A stretch of 64,000 nt of DNA from Nitrospiria bacterium (GCA_035498035.1 DATKAN010000025.1:81190-145189), one strand, 5' to 3'. Positions 38,359 through 46,681 are shown, numbered from the stretch's first letter. The notes: generated by a model from the sequence alone, not told the origin. A program made the numbers and translations.

Positions 38359-38739
38359 GAAGAATGCTCCTGTACGCGTTTGATCATCCGGCCCGAGAAC
38401 AGCATATTCAATCGTCGGACAAAATGCCAGAAAAAATGCCACGACTAATACAAACGACAAATTTAGAGTGACATCCGGCGGGTGGCCGCAGGCGGGGCGC
38501 CCCGTCCGGCTCGACTGCACCCTCCCTGCTCCGACGGCTTTTGTTTGACCCGGCTAAGGCTCGGCCGCTAAATTCTGGCAAGGTAAGGCAGCCATAATTT
38601 GCCCGCCTGCGGCGGGCCGCGTCCTTCGCCAAGCCGGGAGCCCAAACAATAGCCGAGTCGCAGTCCGGGCCTCAATCGAACCGGGTATCATCTGCAGTTG
38701 GTTGCATAGCCTGACGGCCTGTGTTATCGTAAATCCGCC
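38359..38739. other. Intergenic region, GC-rich with hairpins, no intact gene
   Basis: About 380 bp. Contains a perfect hairpin GCCCGCC-TGC-GGCGGGC (38601-38617), a GGGGCGCCCC palindrome near 38497, and the promoter of the radical SAM gene at the right end. A minus-strand open frame (38554-38979) overlaps the radical SAM gene and is not credible. No tRNA despite a TTCGATT-like word near 38680. Confidence 0.5.
38702..38730 (+). promoter_or_regulatory. Promoter of the radical SAM gene (leaderless type)
   Basis: TTGCAT (38702-38707), 17 bp, TATCGT (38725-38730), then 9 nt to the ATG at 38740, the same spacing as at pntAA. No Shine-Dalgarno. Confidence 0.5.
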
Positions 38740-40326
38740 ATGACGGACGTTCGTTCCATCCTTTATATCTTTCTCCCCTGCCGGCCGGTCTATCCGCTCG
38801 GGGTAACCTATCTGGCCGACGGGGTCCATCAAAAACACCCCGATATCCGACAGCAAATTCTCGACCTGTCGTTGATCCCGTCGGCTCACCGCCGCAAGAC
38901 CCTTTTGGCGCAGCTCCGTCAACTCGATCCGGACTTGGTCTGTTTTTCCTGGCGGGATATCCAAGTCTTCGCCCCCCATGAAGGCGATCCCTCTTTAAAA
39001 TACGCCTTTAACTTCTATTATTCCACCAACCCCCTCAAGAAGCTCACCGCCTCGATCAAGGGATTGGGATACCTCTGGACGTATTATCGGGGCATCCAGG
39101 AAATCCTGTCCTATTTCTGGTTGATCCACCGACGCTATCCGGGGAAACGGGTTCTCGTCGGCGGCGGGGCCTTCAGCGTGTTCGCCGACCAATTGATCCG
39201 CCGTCTTCCGGAGGGCACGATCGGTCTTCTGGGCGAAGGCGAGGACGCCTTGTTGAAGGTGATCGAAGGGAAAGACCTGTCCGATGAACGATCGATCCTA
39301 CGCAAAGGCGATCAAGTCTTCCGCGGCGTAAAGAACGCGATCACATCCATTCAGGACATGACGATCGATCTGTCTTATCTGACCGCGATTTTCCCTCAAC
39401 ACGTCGCGTACAAAAATGACTGTATCGGCGTCCAGTCAAAACGCGGCTGTCCCTACGATTGCCAGTTCTGCGAATACCCGTATATCGAGGGAAAACGGGT
39501 CCGTTACCGCGCACCCGAGCGAGTGGTTCAAGACATCCTGCAGCACTACCGGCAATGGGGAACGCGAGCCTTCTGGTTCACCGACGCCCAGTTCATCACC
39601 GGGAGCGAAGCCCTGCCCCAATGCAACGAAATCCTGGACCGGATCATCGCCGAGAAGTTGGACCTGACTTGGTCCGGTTACATTCGGACAAGCCTGATCA
39701 CGCCCGACCTGGCCTGTCGGATGGTCCAATCCGGGGTGGGCGATCTGGAAGTGGCGATCACCTCCGGCTCCCAAGTCGTCCTGAATGAACTGCATATGGG
39801 CTTTCGCCTGGACAATCTCTACGACGGCTGCCGCTATCTGAAAGAGGCGGGGTTTACGGGCAATTTGATCCTGAATTATTCACTCAACTCCCCGGGGGAT
39901 ACCGAGACCACATTAATGGAAAGCGTGGCGTCGTACAAAAAAATCGCCGCCATCCTGGGGGAAGACCGCGTCTTCCCCATGCTCTTCTTCCTCGGCGTGC
40001 AGCCCCACACCGGATTCGAGCAGCGCCTCATCCAGGAGGGATACCTCTCGGGCGGATACAATCCCCTTTCGTTGAATCCGGTCGCGGTTAAAAAGATGCT
40101 CTACAATCCCCCGCCCTTAAGCCACCTGATTGCACGGGCCTGCCTTCGGGCCTGGGATAAAACGGCTTGGGAACAGGCCTCTCCGGCTGGCCGATCGGTC
40201 CATGAGCTGTATGCCGACGAGTCTCTGTTCCGCGGGGTCGTTGAAAACGCGGGACGGGATGTGCTGATTAACCTGGAGCAGGATTTATTGGCGCGGGGCG
40301 TCGGACAAAGCCGGAACCGTCCGTAG
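38740..40326 (+). CDS. B12-binding-like radical SAM protein
   Basis: 528 aa. N-terminal cobalamin-binding-like region (GVTYLADGV to VLVGGGAFSVFA, about 20-150, without the classical DxHxxG) and a radical SAM core with Cys237-x3-Cys241-x2-Cys244 (GCPYDCQFCEYP), followed by VLNELHMGF and LNYSLNSPGDTE, typical of the B12-radical SAM superfamily. Substrate is unknown; nothing nearby points to one. Ends 64 bp before the convergent DUF3870 gene. Confidence 0.82.
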   Translation: MTDVRSILYIFLPCRPVYPLGVTYLADGVHQKHPDIRQQILDLSLIPSAHRRKTLLAQLRQLDPDLVCFSWRDIQVFAPHEGDPSLKYAFNFYYSTNPLKKLTASIKGLGYLWTYYRGIQEILSYFWLIHRRYPGKRVLVGGGAFSVFADQLIRRLPEGTIGLLGEGEDALLKVIEGKDLSDERSILRKGDQVFRGVKNAITSIQDMTIDLSYLTAIFPQHVAYKNDCIGVQSKRGCPYDCQFCEYPYIEGKRVRYRAPERVVQDILQHYRQWGTRAFWFTDAQFITGSEALPQCNEILDRIIAEKLDLTWSGYIRTSLITPDLACRMVQSGVGDLEVAITSGSQVVLNELHMGFRLDNLYDGCRYLKEAGFTGNLILNYSLNSPGDTETTLMESVASYKKIAAILGEDRVFPMLFFLGVQPHTGFEQRLIQEGYLSGGYNPLSLNPVAVKKMLYNPPPLSHLIARACLRAWDKTAWEQASPAGRSVHELYADESLFRGVVENAGRDVLINLEQDLLARGVGQSRNRP

Positions 40327-40390
40327 CGTGTTGATAAGATCACCGAGGCCAACCGCCTTGGAAACGCGGAGTCGGTCGGGAAGATGAACG

Positions 40391-40738
40391 TCAGACTTCC
40401 GAGGGGGGATGGGTGGCTTTTGAAGCCCGATACAGAAATTCCCGGTATTCCCGGACTAAGTCTTTAATCGCCGTGATCACGGCCTTTTTGGATTTATGAA
40501 ACAGACGCTGTTCAACCTGAACGAGCAAATCATTGGCGTCGGTTTGAAGCGACATGCCGACCATCATCTGCTTCAGCATCCCGATGATGAGCGGCGGACA
40601 GGGCATGAAATCGACCTCCACCACCTTTCCGGTCGGCACGTCCACGTGGGCAATCACCTGAAACACCTCGACGGCCGAGAGCTCCTTGGGCAGCCGGGCC
40701 TGTCCCCCAAAGATGAACATTCCCCCATCATGATCCAT
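40391..40738 (-). CDS. DUF3870 family protein
   Basis: 115 aa. FIFGGQARLPKELSAVEVFQVIAHVDVPTGKVVEVDF (about 8-45) is the DUF3870 pattern, followed by QVEQRLFHKSKKAVITAIKDLVREYREF. Small cytoplasmic protein, function unknown. ATG with GAGGG 6 nt before. Downstream of the candidate structured RNA. Confidence 0.75.
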   Translation of the reverse strand: MDHDGGMFIFGGQARLPKELSAVEVFQVIAHVDVPTGKVVEVDFMPCPPLIIGMLKQMMVGMSLQTDANDLLVQVEQRLFHKSKKAVITAIKDLVREYREFLYRASKATHPPSEV

Positions 40739-40820
40739 GGATTTTCCCTCTTTCCGTTAAGAGGATACGATCCCCGATTTCCCCAATTCCAGTGTACTCC
40801 CATGAACAGGTTGCCGCCAC

Positions 40821-40980
40821 AAAAAAAAGACCCAAGTATCCGCCTCAGGATTCACAGCAGAATCCAGAGACGAGACAGCTGGGTCAGCTCACTTTCCACG
40901 GTCGGGGTTCGTCCAACCGTCAATGAACAGGACAGCTACCTATGAGATGCGGTTTGTTTTATTGCCTGGGACGATTAAGC
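40821..40980 (-). ncRNA. Candidate structured RNA with its own promoter and terminator
   Basis: About 160 nt, minus strand. Promoter TTGACA-17-TAATAT is directly upstream and the transcript ends in eight Ts (40828-40821). Paired elements by hand: 5-prime GTCCCAGG with 3-prime CTTGGGTC (closing stem), CCGC/GCGG and CTC/GAG next, then hairpins ACGGTTGG/CCGACCGT (40900-40924 region), AGCTG-ACC-CAGCT and GGATTC-TGCTGT-GAATCC. No open frame of note. It does not match a riboswitch, SRP, tmRNA or RNase P consensus that I can recall; 6S-like topology (closed ends) is possible. Confidence 0.6.
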
Positions 40981-40986
40981 GCAAAA

Positions 40987-41015
40987 ATATTATCAAGCGT
41001 CATCGTCATTGTCAA
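40987..41015 (-). promoter_or_regulatory. Promoter of the candidate RNA
   Basis: Minus strand TTGACA (41010-41015), 17 bp, TAATAT (40987-40992). One of the best promoters in the window. Confidence 0.65.
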
Positions 41016-41038
41016 GAGAGAATCGGCATTCTACAGAT

Positions 41039-41917
41039 TTAATCCGGCCCTCCGATGGCTTTGAAGATCTTTATTTCGGTCTCGGCCTTATTTCTTTGCA
41101 GGAAAATCAGCTTCGCCGGATAGTTCTTTCCCAGGAATTTCTGCTCTTCTGCCACGAAGATCAGGTTGGGCGGATTGGAAGGAATGCCCTCTTTGGTCTC
41201 CCCCAATTCGTTCTCGTACCTTATTTGGAAAACCTGAAAGGTCAACGGCTCTTTCTTGAGATGCCTTTTGAAGAAATCGGAAACCTTCGGAAGCGGATCC
41301 TCCGAAACAAAAATCCATTCTCCGCGGGCATTCGGCATAAATTCGGACTTGGGATAACGGGGGATCCCCATCTCCTTTTCGGTGGGGCCCCAGATTGCAT
41401 TGATCCTTTGAATGGCTAGACCGCTCAGACCCCGCACACGCTCGTTGTCGGTCTGGCGCCACAACGCCGTCAATGCCGGCTTTGCGGAAGGGTCCGCAAT
41501 TTCTCCCAGTCCCCGCACGGCGGCGACTTGGATCTCGGGATGTTTCAGACCCTGAATAAGGGCCTCCACCGCCGACCGATCCGCTATCTTCACCAACGCG
41601 TCGATCGCATCAAGCTGTAGGTCCTTGTGGTCCAAAAGATCCGCCAAGACCGGCACCGCCATCGGATCTTTAAGGGCGCCGATCGCCTTGACGGCCGATG
41701 AGCGGACTTCGAAGTCATGTTCTTCCCCTAAAATCTCCATGAGGGCCGGCGTGGCCCGTTTGTCTTTCAAGATTCCCAGCATGAAAATGGCGCCGGACCT
41801 GCTGGAGGCATCGGAAGATTTCAGATCCTTAAGGCAGTCCTCCAATCCGGTGCAGGGCGACTGCGCTAGGGTTAATCCAGCCCAACTCATCCATGCGACG
41901 ATGAAGAAAAAAATCAG
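41039..41917 (-). CDS. Secreted or lipid-anchored HEAT-repeat (PBS-lyase type) protein
   Basis: About 290 aa. N-terminal hydrophobic stretch LIFFFIVAWMSWAGLTLAQS is a signal peptide, so periplasmic. Then HEAT-like repeats (about residues 28-190: LKDKRATPALMEIL, LKDPMAVPVLADLL, IADRSAVEALIQGL, IADPSAKPALTAL), and a C-terminal alpha/beta domain (FMPNARGEWIFVSEDPLPKVSDFF to ETEIKIFKAIGG) of unknown role. No ATG, GTG or TTG precedes the signal peptide in frame; CTG at 41917 is used here, and the ATG at 41890 lies inside the signal. Starts 32 bp after nrdJ. Confidence 0.72.
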   Translation of the reverse strand: MIFFFIVAWMSWAGLTLAQSPCTGLEDCLKDLKSSDASSRSGAIFMLGILKDKRATPALMEILGEEHDFEVRSSAVKAIGALKDPMAVPVLADLLDHKDLQLDAIDALVKIADRSAVEALIQGLKHPEIQVAAVRGLGEIADPSAKPALTALWRQTDNERVRGLSGLAIQRINAIWGPTEKEMGIPRYPKSEFMPNARGEWIFVSEDPLPKVSDFFKRHLKKEPLTFQVFQIRYENELGETKEGIPSNPPNLIFVAEEQKFLGKNYPAKLIFLQRNKAETEIKIFKAIGGPD

Positions 41918-41948
41918 CTGCCGACGGGCAGAAATCTTTAGCCCCCGC

Positions 41949-44312
41949 TCAGCATTCCGAATACCCGCAGGAGTAGCACTTCTGACAGCCTTCCTCCCGG
42001 GCCATCTGGACGCCGCATTTCGGACAGAGGTTTCCGGTGAGGCGGAAACTCCCACTCTTCCCGTGACCGTTGCCGTTGTTCGGAGACTTAATCCAATGTT
42101 CTTCCATCGCACGGGCGATGGCATCCGCCAGTGAGGAGATGCGCGCCTCTCCAAACCCGACCGAACGCGCGCCCCCGATGCCGCGCAGCTGCTCCACTTC
42201 TTCCTGGACTTTTTCATAACGCGAGAGGTAAGAAGGGGTGCGCAGATAGAGCGAAATCGACCGCCCCAATGATTCGGCCATCGCCATGATGTCGCTTCCG
42301 GCCTTTCCGATCGTCATAAACACCTCGGCCGGGCCCTCTTCATCGTCGTTCATCGTGATATGCACTGTCCCCAACGGAGTCTCCTTGCTCAGGGTGACGC
42401 CGACTCGCTTGTAAGGACGGGGTTTGACTTTTTTGACTTCCTCACCGGCGGACGCCGATGGCGCCTTCGGTTTGGCCGACGTGCCGACGTTCAAAACCTG
42501 CTCTTCCAGACAACCGTCCCGGAAAACGGTGATTCCCAGGCAACCGACCTGATACGCCAACTGGTACGCTTTCTTCACATCATCGCGCGCGGCGGAATTG
42601 GGAAGGTTGATCGTCTTAGAGACGGCATTGTCCGTATACTCCTGAAACGCACCCTGCATTCGGATATGCCATTCGGGCGAAATCTGGTGCGAGGCCTGAA
42701 ACACATCCCGCAGGTCGGAGTGCACCTCCTCGATGCCGTCTATGTTTCCCTGCTCGCTGATTTGGTCCATGAGGGCCGGACTGTAGAACCCCCGTTCCTT
42801 GGCGATGGTCTCAAAGACGGGGTCCACGAAGGTCAGTTTTCTTTCTCCGGAAACGTGACGAAAGGCCAGCGCGAAGACCGGCTCAATTCCCGATGAACAG
42901 CCCGCGATAATGCTGATCGTCCCAGTCGGGGCGATGGTGGTTACAGTGGAATTCCGAAGAGGACGACTGTTCCGGTAGATGCTGTCGGCCCAATTGGGAA
43001 AGGGCCCGCGCACCTCGGCCAGGTTTTCGGACTCGTGATGGCCGACTGAATTGATGAATCCCATGATCTTCCGGCCCAGGGCCAAGGCCTCTTCACTGTG
43101 GTAGGGTATTCCTAAACGGAAAAGAAGATGGGCCCATCCCATCACGCCCAGACCGACGCGCCGATTGGCCTTGACGGCGGCATCGATCTCCGGCAACGGA
43201 TAAGGATTGACCTCGATTACGTCGTCCAAAAACCGGACCGTCACTCGGACGGCCTGCTCCAACTCTTCCCAGTCGATCGCCCATTTCCCGGTTTTCTTAT
43301 TGACAAAAGACAGGAGGTTCAAAGACCCCAGATTGCAGGCTTCATTGGGATAGAGCGGTTGTTCCCCGCACGGATTCGTGGCTTCGACAGGACCCATCTT
43401 GGGCACGGGGTTGGACGGCCCCTGATTCATGCGATCGATGAAGACCAGCCCCGGATCGCCGGTCTGCCAAGCCGACTCCACGATCTCCTCGAAAACCTCG
43501 CGGGCATTGAGCCGCCCCACGGCTTTCCCCGTATGGGGGGAGATCACGTTGTATTCTTTTCCCATCGAAACCGCCTGCATGAACTCTTCGGTCACGGCCA
43601 CGGAGATATTAAAATTCGTGATCTGTCGTTTGCGTTTGCTGAGCACAAACTCCATGATGTCGGGATGGTTATAATTGAGAATGGCCATGTTGGCCCCTCG
43701 ACGGGTGCCGCCCTGCTTGATGGAATTCGTGGCCGCGTCGAAAACTTTCAGAAAGCTGACCGGCCCGCTGGCTTCGCCCTGGGTGGTCGAGACCAAGGAC
43801 CCTTTGGCCCGCAATCGAGAGAATGAAAAACCGGTCCCGCCTCCGGACTGGTGAATCACGGCGGCATTCTTGATCGCATCGAAGATTCCCCGGATCGAGT
43901 CTTCGATCGGAAGGACATAACAGGCCGAATACTGAAGCCCGTTTTCCTTTCCGGCGTTCATCAGCGTCGGGCTGTTCGGCATAAACTGCCCACGGATCAT
44001 CCGATCATAAAATTGCGCCGCCACGGCCTCCACCTCCGCGGCGGAGGCCCCCCAAAGGCTCTCGGCTTTTGCAATCGCCAAGGCGACCCGTTTGAACATC
44101 CCTTCGGCGGTTTCCAGAACCTTCCCGTTTTCTTTCCGAAGGTATCGTTCCTCCATCACCTTAATAGCATTGGGGGTCCATTGACCGCGGCTCTCCCATA
44201 TGGTCTGCGGGTCAGGGGATTGTCCATCACGCCGCTCGGTGATGGGAAAGTGTTTGGAGATTCGAGAGAAGCCCTGAGTTTTTGCATGTTCGACGTTCTT
44301 TGCGATCTCCAT
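41949..44312 (-). CDS. nrdJ: Adenosylcobalamin-dependent ribonucleotide reductase (class II)
   Basis: 787 aa from the ATG at 44312 (AAGGAGG 5 nt upstream). Makes deoxyribonucleotides without oxygen dependence. Motifs: LQYSACYVLPIEDS (redox Cys), GGGTGFSFSRLR, TRRGANMAIL, NPCGEQPLYPNEACNLGSLNL (catalytic Asn-x-Cys-x-Glu), APTGTISIIAGCSSGIEP, and a C-terminal zinc-ribbon CPKCG...CQKCYSCGYSEC that re-reduces the active site. Same family as the Thermotoga enzyme. No cobalamin riboswitch was recognised in the leader. Confidence 0.96.
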   Translation of the reverse strand: MEIAKNVEHAKTQGFSRISKHFPITERRDGQSPDPQTIWESRGQWTPNAIKVMEERYLRKENGKVLETAEGMFKRVALAIAKAESLWGASAAEVEAVAAQFYDRMIRGQFMPNSPTLMNAGKENGLQYSACYVLPIEDSIRGIFDAIKNAAVIHQSGGGTGFSFSRLRAKGSLVSTTQGEASGPVSFLKVFDAATNSIKQGGTRRGANMAILNYNHPDIMEFVLSKRKRQITNFNISVAVTEEFMQAVSMGKEYNVISPHTGKAVGRLNAREVFEEIVESAWQTGDPGLVFIDRMNQGPSNPVPKMGPVEATNPCGEQPLYPNEACNLGSLNLLSFVNKKTGKWAIDWEELEQAVRVTVRFLDDVIEVNPYPLPEIDAAVKANRRVGLGVMGWAHLLFRLGIPYHSEEALALGRKIMGFINSVGHHESENLAEVRGPFPNWADSIYRNSRPLRNSTVTTIAPTGTISIIAGCSSGIEPVFALAFRHVSGERKLTFVDPVFETIAKERGFYSPALMDQISEQGNIDGIEEVHSDLRDVFQASHQISPEWHIRMQGAFQEYTDNAVSKTINLPNSAARDDVKKAYQLAYQVGCLGITVFRDGCLEEQVLNVGTSAKPKAPSASAGEEVKKVKPRPYKRVGVTLSKETPLGTVHITMNDDEEGPAEVFMTIGKAGSDIMAMAESLGRSISLYLRTPSYLSRYEKVQEEVEQLRGIGGARSVGFGEARISSLADAIARAMEEHWIKSPNNGNGHGKSGSFRLTGNLCPKCGVQMAREEGCQKCYSCGYSEC

Positions 44313-44374
44313 AGAATCCTCCTTTATACTTTGATCTCCCACCCGACTTGATTCCTCGGTATGATAAGGATCGC

Positions 44375-44632
44375 TTATCGGACCTTTTCCGTTCCTCGCT
44401 CCATTTCGCATGAGGAATCCTGTACCGGAACATTTGACCGAACGGTTTCGACTTGAACCATCACCAGGCGGCCAGCGTCATCCAAGAAGCCCCGAACCCG
44501 TCCGTAGTGATCAAAAATTGCATTATTTTCGCCAAGCCGACCCAGCCATTCGCCCCCGCGCAAAAACACTTCCGCGCCCACGACAAACGCCACCCAAAAC
44601 CCTTCCGCATCGCATATATGCCTGGGAGCCAC
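44375..44632 (-). CDS. Small protein resembling the 4-fold beta flower family, upstream of nrdJ
   Basis: 85 aa. GTG start with AGGAGG 4 nt before, so expression is credible. Repetitive pattern FWVAFVVGAEVFLRGGEWLG, IFDHYGRVRGFLD, which fits the short G-x-x-x-V/A-Y-x repeats of 4-fold beta flower proteins. Function unknown. 62 bp before nrdJ, same strand. Confidence 0.55.
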   Translation of the reverse strand: MAPRHICDAEGFWVAFVVGAEVFLRGGEWLGRLGENNAIFDHYGRVRGFLDDAGRLVMVQVETVRSNVPVQDSSCEMERGTEKVR

Positions 44633-44640
44633 CTAACCTC

Positions 44641-44757
44641 CTAGTTGGACGCAGAACAGACACTCCGGCCATAAATTGGTTTAATACGAAACGTCCCTGT
44701 CCCAAACCACAATTTGCAACCGGGACAATGGCCGCCAATGAAGGTGATACGTTGCAT
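44641..44757 (-). CDS. Possible 38-aa CxxC peptide in the nrdJ operon leader
   Basis: Frame MQRITFIGGHCPGCKLWFG, ending with Cys near residue 33 and a TAG whose last bases lead into the SD of the next gene. Two Cys pairs could bind zinc. No clear ribosome binding site, so expression is unproven. Confidence 0.28.
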   Translation of the reverse strand: MQRITFIGGHCPGCKLWFGTGTFRIKPIYGRSVCSASN

Positions 44758-45019
44758 GTATTTAACCCGAACTGGACGTCTTGAGAATTGCAGAACCCGC
44801 CTGAAATGTGTTTACTACGTTAGGTACAATGTTGGTTCAACAACGTTGTAGAAAATGTGTCATGTGATATATCATTTGTCCAAATGCATGTCAAGAAAAA
44901 AATACCATATAAAGTGTCTAAATCCATCAAAACCACCCATATATTGTGGATTGTCTGGGGGAAGGTTGTGAATTGGAGGTGAGTGATTTTGAAGACTTCG
45001 GAGCTGCATCGACGATTCA
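44758..45019. other. Divergent intergenic region between the nrdJ operon and the DsrE-like genes
   Basis: About 260 bp (423 bp counting the small leader frame). Holds the minus-strand promoter at 44866-44894, a hairpin ACAACGTTG-TTGAAC-CAACATTGT (44826-44850, one mismatch) at the 5-prime end of the nrdJ leader, and a TGATATATCA palindrome near 44865. Otherwise AT-rich, no gene seen. Confidence 0.5.
44866..44894 (-). promoter_or_regulatory. Promoter of the nrdJ operon
   Basis: Minus strand TTGACA (44889-44894), 17 bp, TATATC (44866-44871). Predicted leader of about 225 nt. Confidence 0.6.
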
Positions 45020-45048
45020 TTGACAAATCGAAGAAGCGGGTGTTAGAG
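45020..45048 (+). promoter_or_regulatory. Promoter of the DsrE-like operon
   Basis: TTGACA (45020-45025), 17 bp, TTAGAG (45043-45048), or TAGAGT with 18 bp. The predicted start is at or next to the GTG at 45056. Confidence 0.5.
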
Positions 45049-45055
45049 TAGGGCG

Positions 45056-45376
45056 GTGTTGAATCATGAAAAAAAGAAACTCGGGCTTCTTCTGTCGACA
45101 CCCCCGCAGCACCCCAACCTTGATACCGTGGTTCGCCTGACCGAAACCGCCCTGGCCGCGAAGTGCCAGGTTTATTTATATCTGATTGATCAAGGAACAC
45201 TGGCCATGGATCATCCACGCTTGAACGCGTTAGCCGAGCAAGGGCTGAGATTGTTCGTTTGCGCTTACGGGGCCGAGCACCACCATGTCTCACTGAGCGG
45301 TAAAGCCGTCCCGTGCGGCCTGGTCGTTTTATCCGATCTAGTCAAGGGCTGTGACCAATTTATTTCCTTTAACTGA
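45056..45376 (+). CDS. DsrE/DsrF-like sulfur relay protein 1
   Basis: 106 aa from a GTG. KLGLLLSTPPQHPNLDTVVRLTETALA, then VYLYLIDQGTLA, GLRLFVCAYGAEHH with a Cys, and CGLVVLSDLVKGCDQFISF match the DsrE superfamily (alpha/beta, carries persulfide on conserved Cys). First of three such genes. A GTG start coincident with the promoter end suggests a leaderless message. Confidence 0.78.
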   Translation: MLNHEKKKLGLLLSTPPQHPNLDTVVRLTETALAAKCQVYLYLIDQGTLAMDHPRLNALAEQGLRLFVCAYGAEHHHVSLSGKAVPCGLVVLSDLVKGCDQFISFN

Positions 45377-45384
45377 TCCCTTCC

Positions 45385-45732
45385 ATGGCCGATACCATTC
45401 TCGTCCTGATTAAAAGCAACCCGCTTGAAAGCCATCGACCGGTCGAGGCCATCCGCATCGCTCTGGGCTTGGTCAGCGGCGAGCATCCCGTGTCGATCGT
45501 CCTTCTCAACCGGTCTCCGCTCCTGCTGTCCGATGATACCGAAGATCTCGTCGACGGCGACATCCTCCAAAAATATCTCCCTGCCTTCGAAGAGCTGGGC
45601 CAGACCTTCATGGTCGAAGAAAACGCATTACAGGCCCATTTGCCGGAAGGCTCGGAATATGCCATCCAGGCCGTTTCGTTTGATAAGATTGCCGATTTGG
45701 TTCAAGGGGCCGGCCGATTTTTCATTTTTTGA
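45385..45732 (+). CDS. DsrF/TusC-like sulfur relay protein 2
   Basis: 115 aa. DTILVLIKSNPLESHRPVEAIRIALGLVSGEHPVSIVLLNRSP (1-45) is the TusC/DsrF-like start; ILQKYLPAFEELGQ in the middle. No cysteine, so it is probably a structural partner. 8 bp after the first gene. Confidence 0.75.
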   Translation: MADTILVLIKSNPLESHRPVEAIRIALGLVSGEHPVSIVLLNRSPLLLSDDTEDLVDGDILQKYLPAFEELGQTFMVEENALQAHLPEGSEYAIQAVSFDKIADLVQGAGRFFIF

Positions 45733-45744
45733 TCGAGGCGAGGG

Positions 45745-46008
45745 ATGGCTCGAATTCTTCACGTGCTAAAAGATGTCAACCCCGCGGAAGCCTTGACGGT
45801 CATTTCAAAAGAAGCCAAAGGCTCCGGTCAATACCTGTCCGTCCTTCTGATCCAAGAGGCGGTTCGTTTACAACCGGACCTGCCGGTCAAGATATATGTG
45901 CTGGAAGAAGATGCTCAAAAGAGAGGAATGGCTTCAAAATTTGAATCGATCCAATACGATAAAATGCTCGATCTCATTTTGACTTCTGATTCTGTGATTG
46001 TTTGGTGA
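45745..46008 (+). CDS. DsrH/TusB-like sulfur relay protein 3
   Basis: 87 aa, the usual TusB/DsrH length. ILHVLKDVNPAEALTVISKEA and SVLLIQEAVRL with a final LTSDSVIVW. The three genes would form a hexameric DsrEFH/TusBCD-like complex. Convergent with iscX, 7 bp apart, near the isc operon, which supports a sulfur role. Confidence 0.75.
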   Translation: MARILHVLKDVNPAEALTVISKEAKGSGQYLSVLLIQEAVRLQPDLPVKIYVLEEDAQKRGMASKFESIQYDKMLDLILTSDSVIVW

Positions 46009-46015
46009 CCCTCGG

Positions 46016-46228
46016 TTATTCGTGGGCCGCTTTGTATTCTTCGTACCAGGCCATTTGAATCGACTCCAGTATTTTTTCATTGGAGGCTTTGGGATCACCT
46101 TTAAACTCGGATAATTCCGTCACCCACTGGTGCAACTCTGTAAATCGGACCGTCAAAGGGTCAAGTTCCGGATAGCGGTCAAATAACCGCAAGGCGATCT
46201 CTTCCGCATCCTGCCAGCTTAATTCCAT
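46016..46228 (-). CDS. iscX: Fe-S cluster assembly protein IscX
   Basis: 70 aa. MELSWQDAEEIALRLFDRYPELDPLTVRFTELHQWV and the FKGDPKASNEKILESIQMAWYEE ending are diagnostic. Small acidic protein that modulates IscS as iron donor or inhibitor. The frame extends upstream into fdx, but the ATG at 46228 with AAGGGGG before it is the family start. Last gene of the isc operon. Confidence 0.92.
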   Translation of the reverse strand: MELSWQDAEEIALRLFDRYPELDPLTVRFTELHQWVTELSEFKGDPKASNEKILESIQMAWYEEYKAAHE

Positions 46229-46248
46229 AAGGAACCCCCTTCGGAGGG

Positions 46249-46653
46249 TTAATGACCGCCCTCGCCTTCGTCCATGATTTCCACGATAATATCGCCCCTG
46301 ACCACTGCCTGGCAGCCCAACCGCGAGGAAAGGGTCAAACCTTCGGCCATATCCAGACGGTCCTCTTCGTCCTGTTGCATGGGAGAAAGATTCTCCATGC
46401 CCTGTTTCACTACAACATGACAGGTGGTACAGGCACAGTTCCCACCACAATTGTGACCCATGGTTATCCCGTGGGCCAAGGCGATATCCAGCAGGGAACC
46501 CGGTTTTCCGTCATGTTGGAGAGGGAACTGGGTTTCATCCACTTCCACCGTCTTATTCGCCGGCAGAAATGTCACCCTGTATTTCCTCTTGACGCCGTTC
46601 CCTTCCATCACGGGCTGGGTGTTCTGTAATACCTCCCCGAGTTTAGTTTCCAT
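46249..46653 (-). CDS. fdx: [2Fe-2S] ferredoxin of the isc system
   Basis: 134 aa, with an extra 22-residue N terminus compared with E. coli Fdx. Ligands Cys69, Cys75, Cys78 (GGNCACTTCH) and Cys114 give C-x5-C-x2-C...C. Supplies electrons for cluster assembly. ATG start; a later start is possible. Confidence 0.92.
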   Translation of the reverse strand: METKLGEVLQNTQPVMEGNGVKRKYRVTFLPANKTVEVDETQFPLQHDGKPGSLLDIALAHGITMGHNCGGNCACTTCHVVVKQGMENLSPMQQDEEDRLDMAEGLTLSSRLGCQAVVRGDIIVEIMDEGEGGH

Positions 46654-46681
46654 GGAAAACCTTTCCCGATCTCCGATAGTT

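Noticed and set aside
38664-38700. tRNA-like TTCGATT word on the minus strand
   Set aside because: No T-stem or acceptor stem can be paired; not a tRNA.
38554-38979. Minus-strand frame overlapping the radical SAM gene
   Set aside because: Low-quality composition and overlaps a gene with clear radical SAM motifs.
40900-40945. tRNA T-arm-like GGGTTCG word on the plus strand
   Set aside because: No D-arm or anticodon arm; the minus strand has the promoter and terminator.
44633-44859. Cobalamin riboswitch before nrdJ
   Set aside because: The B12-box words (such as GCCACTG or AGTCAGGAGACC) are not present.
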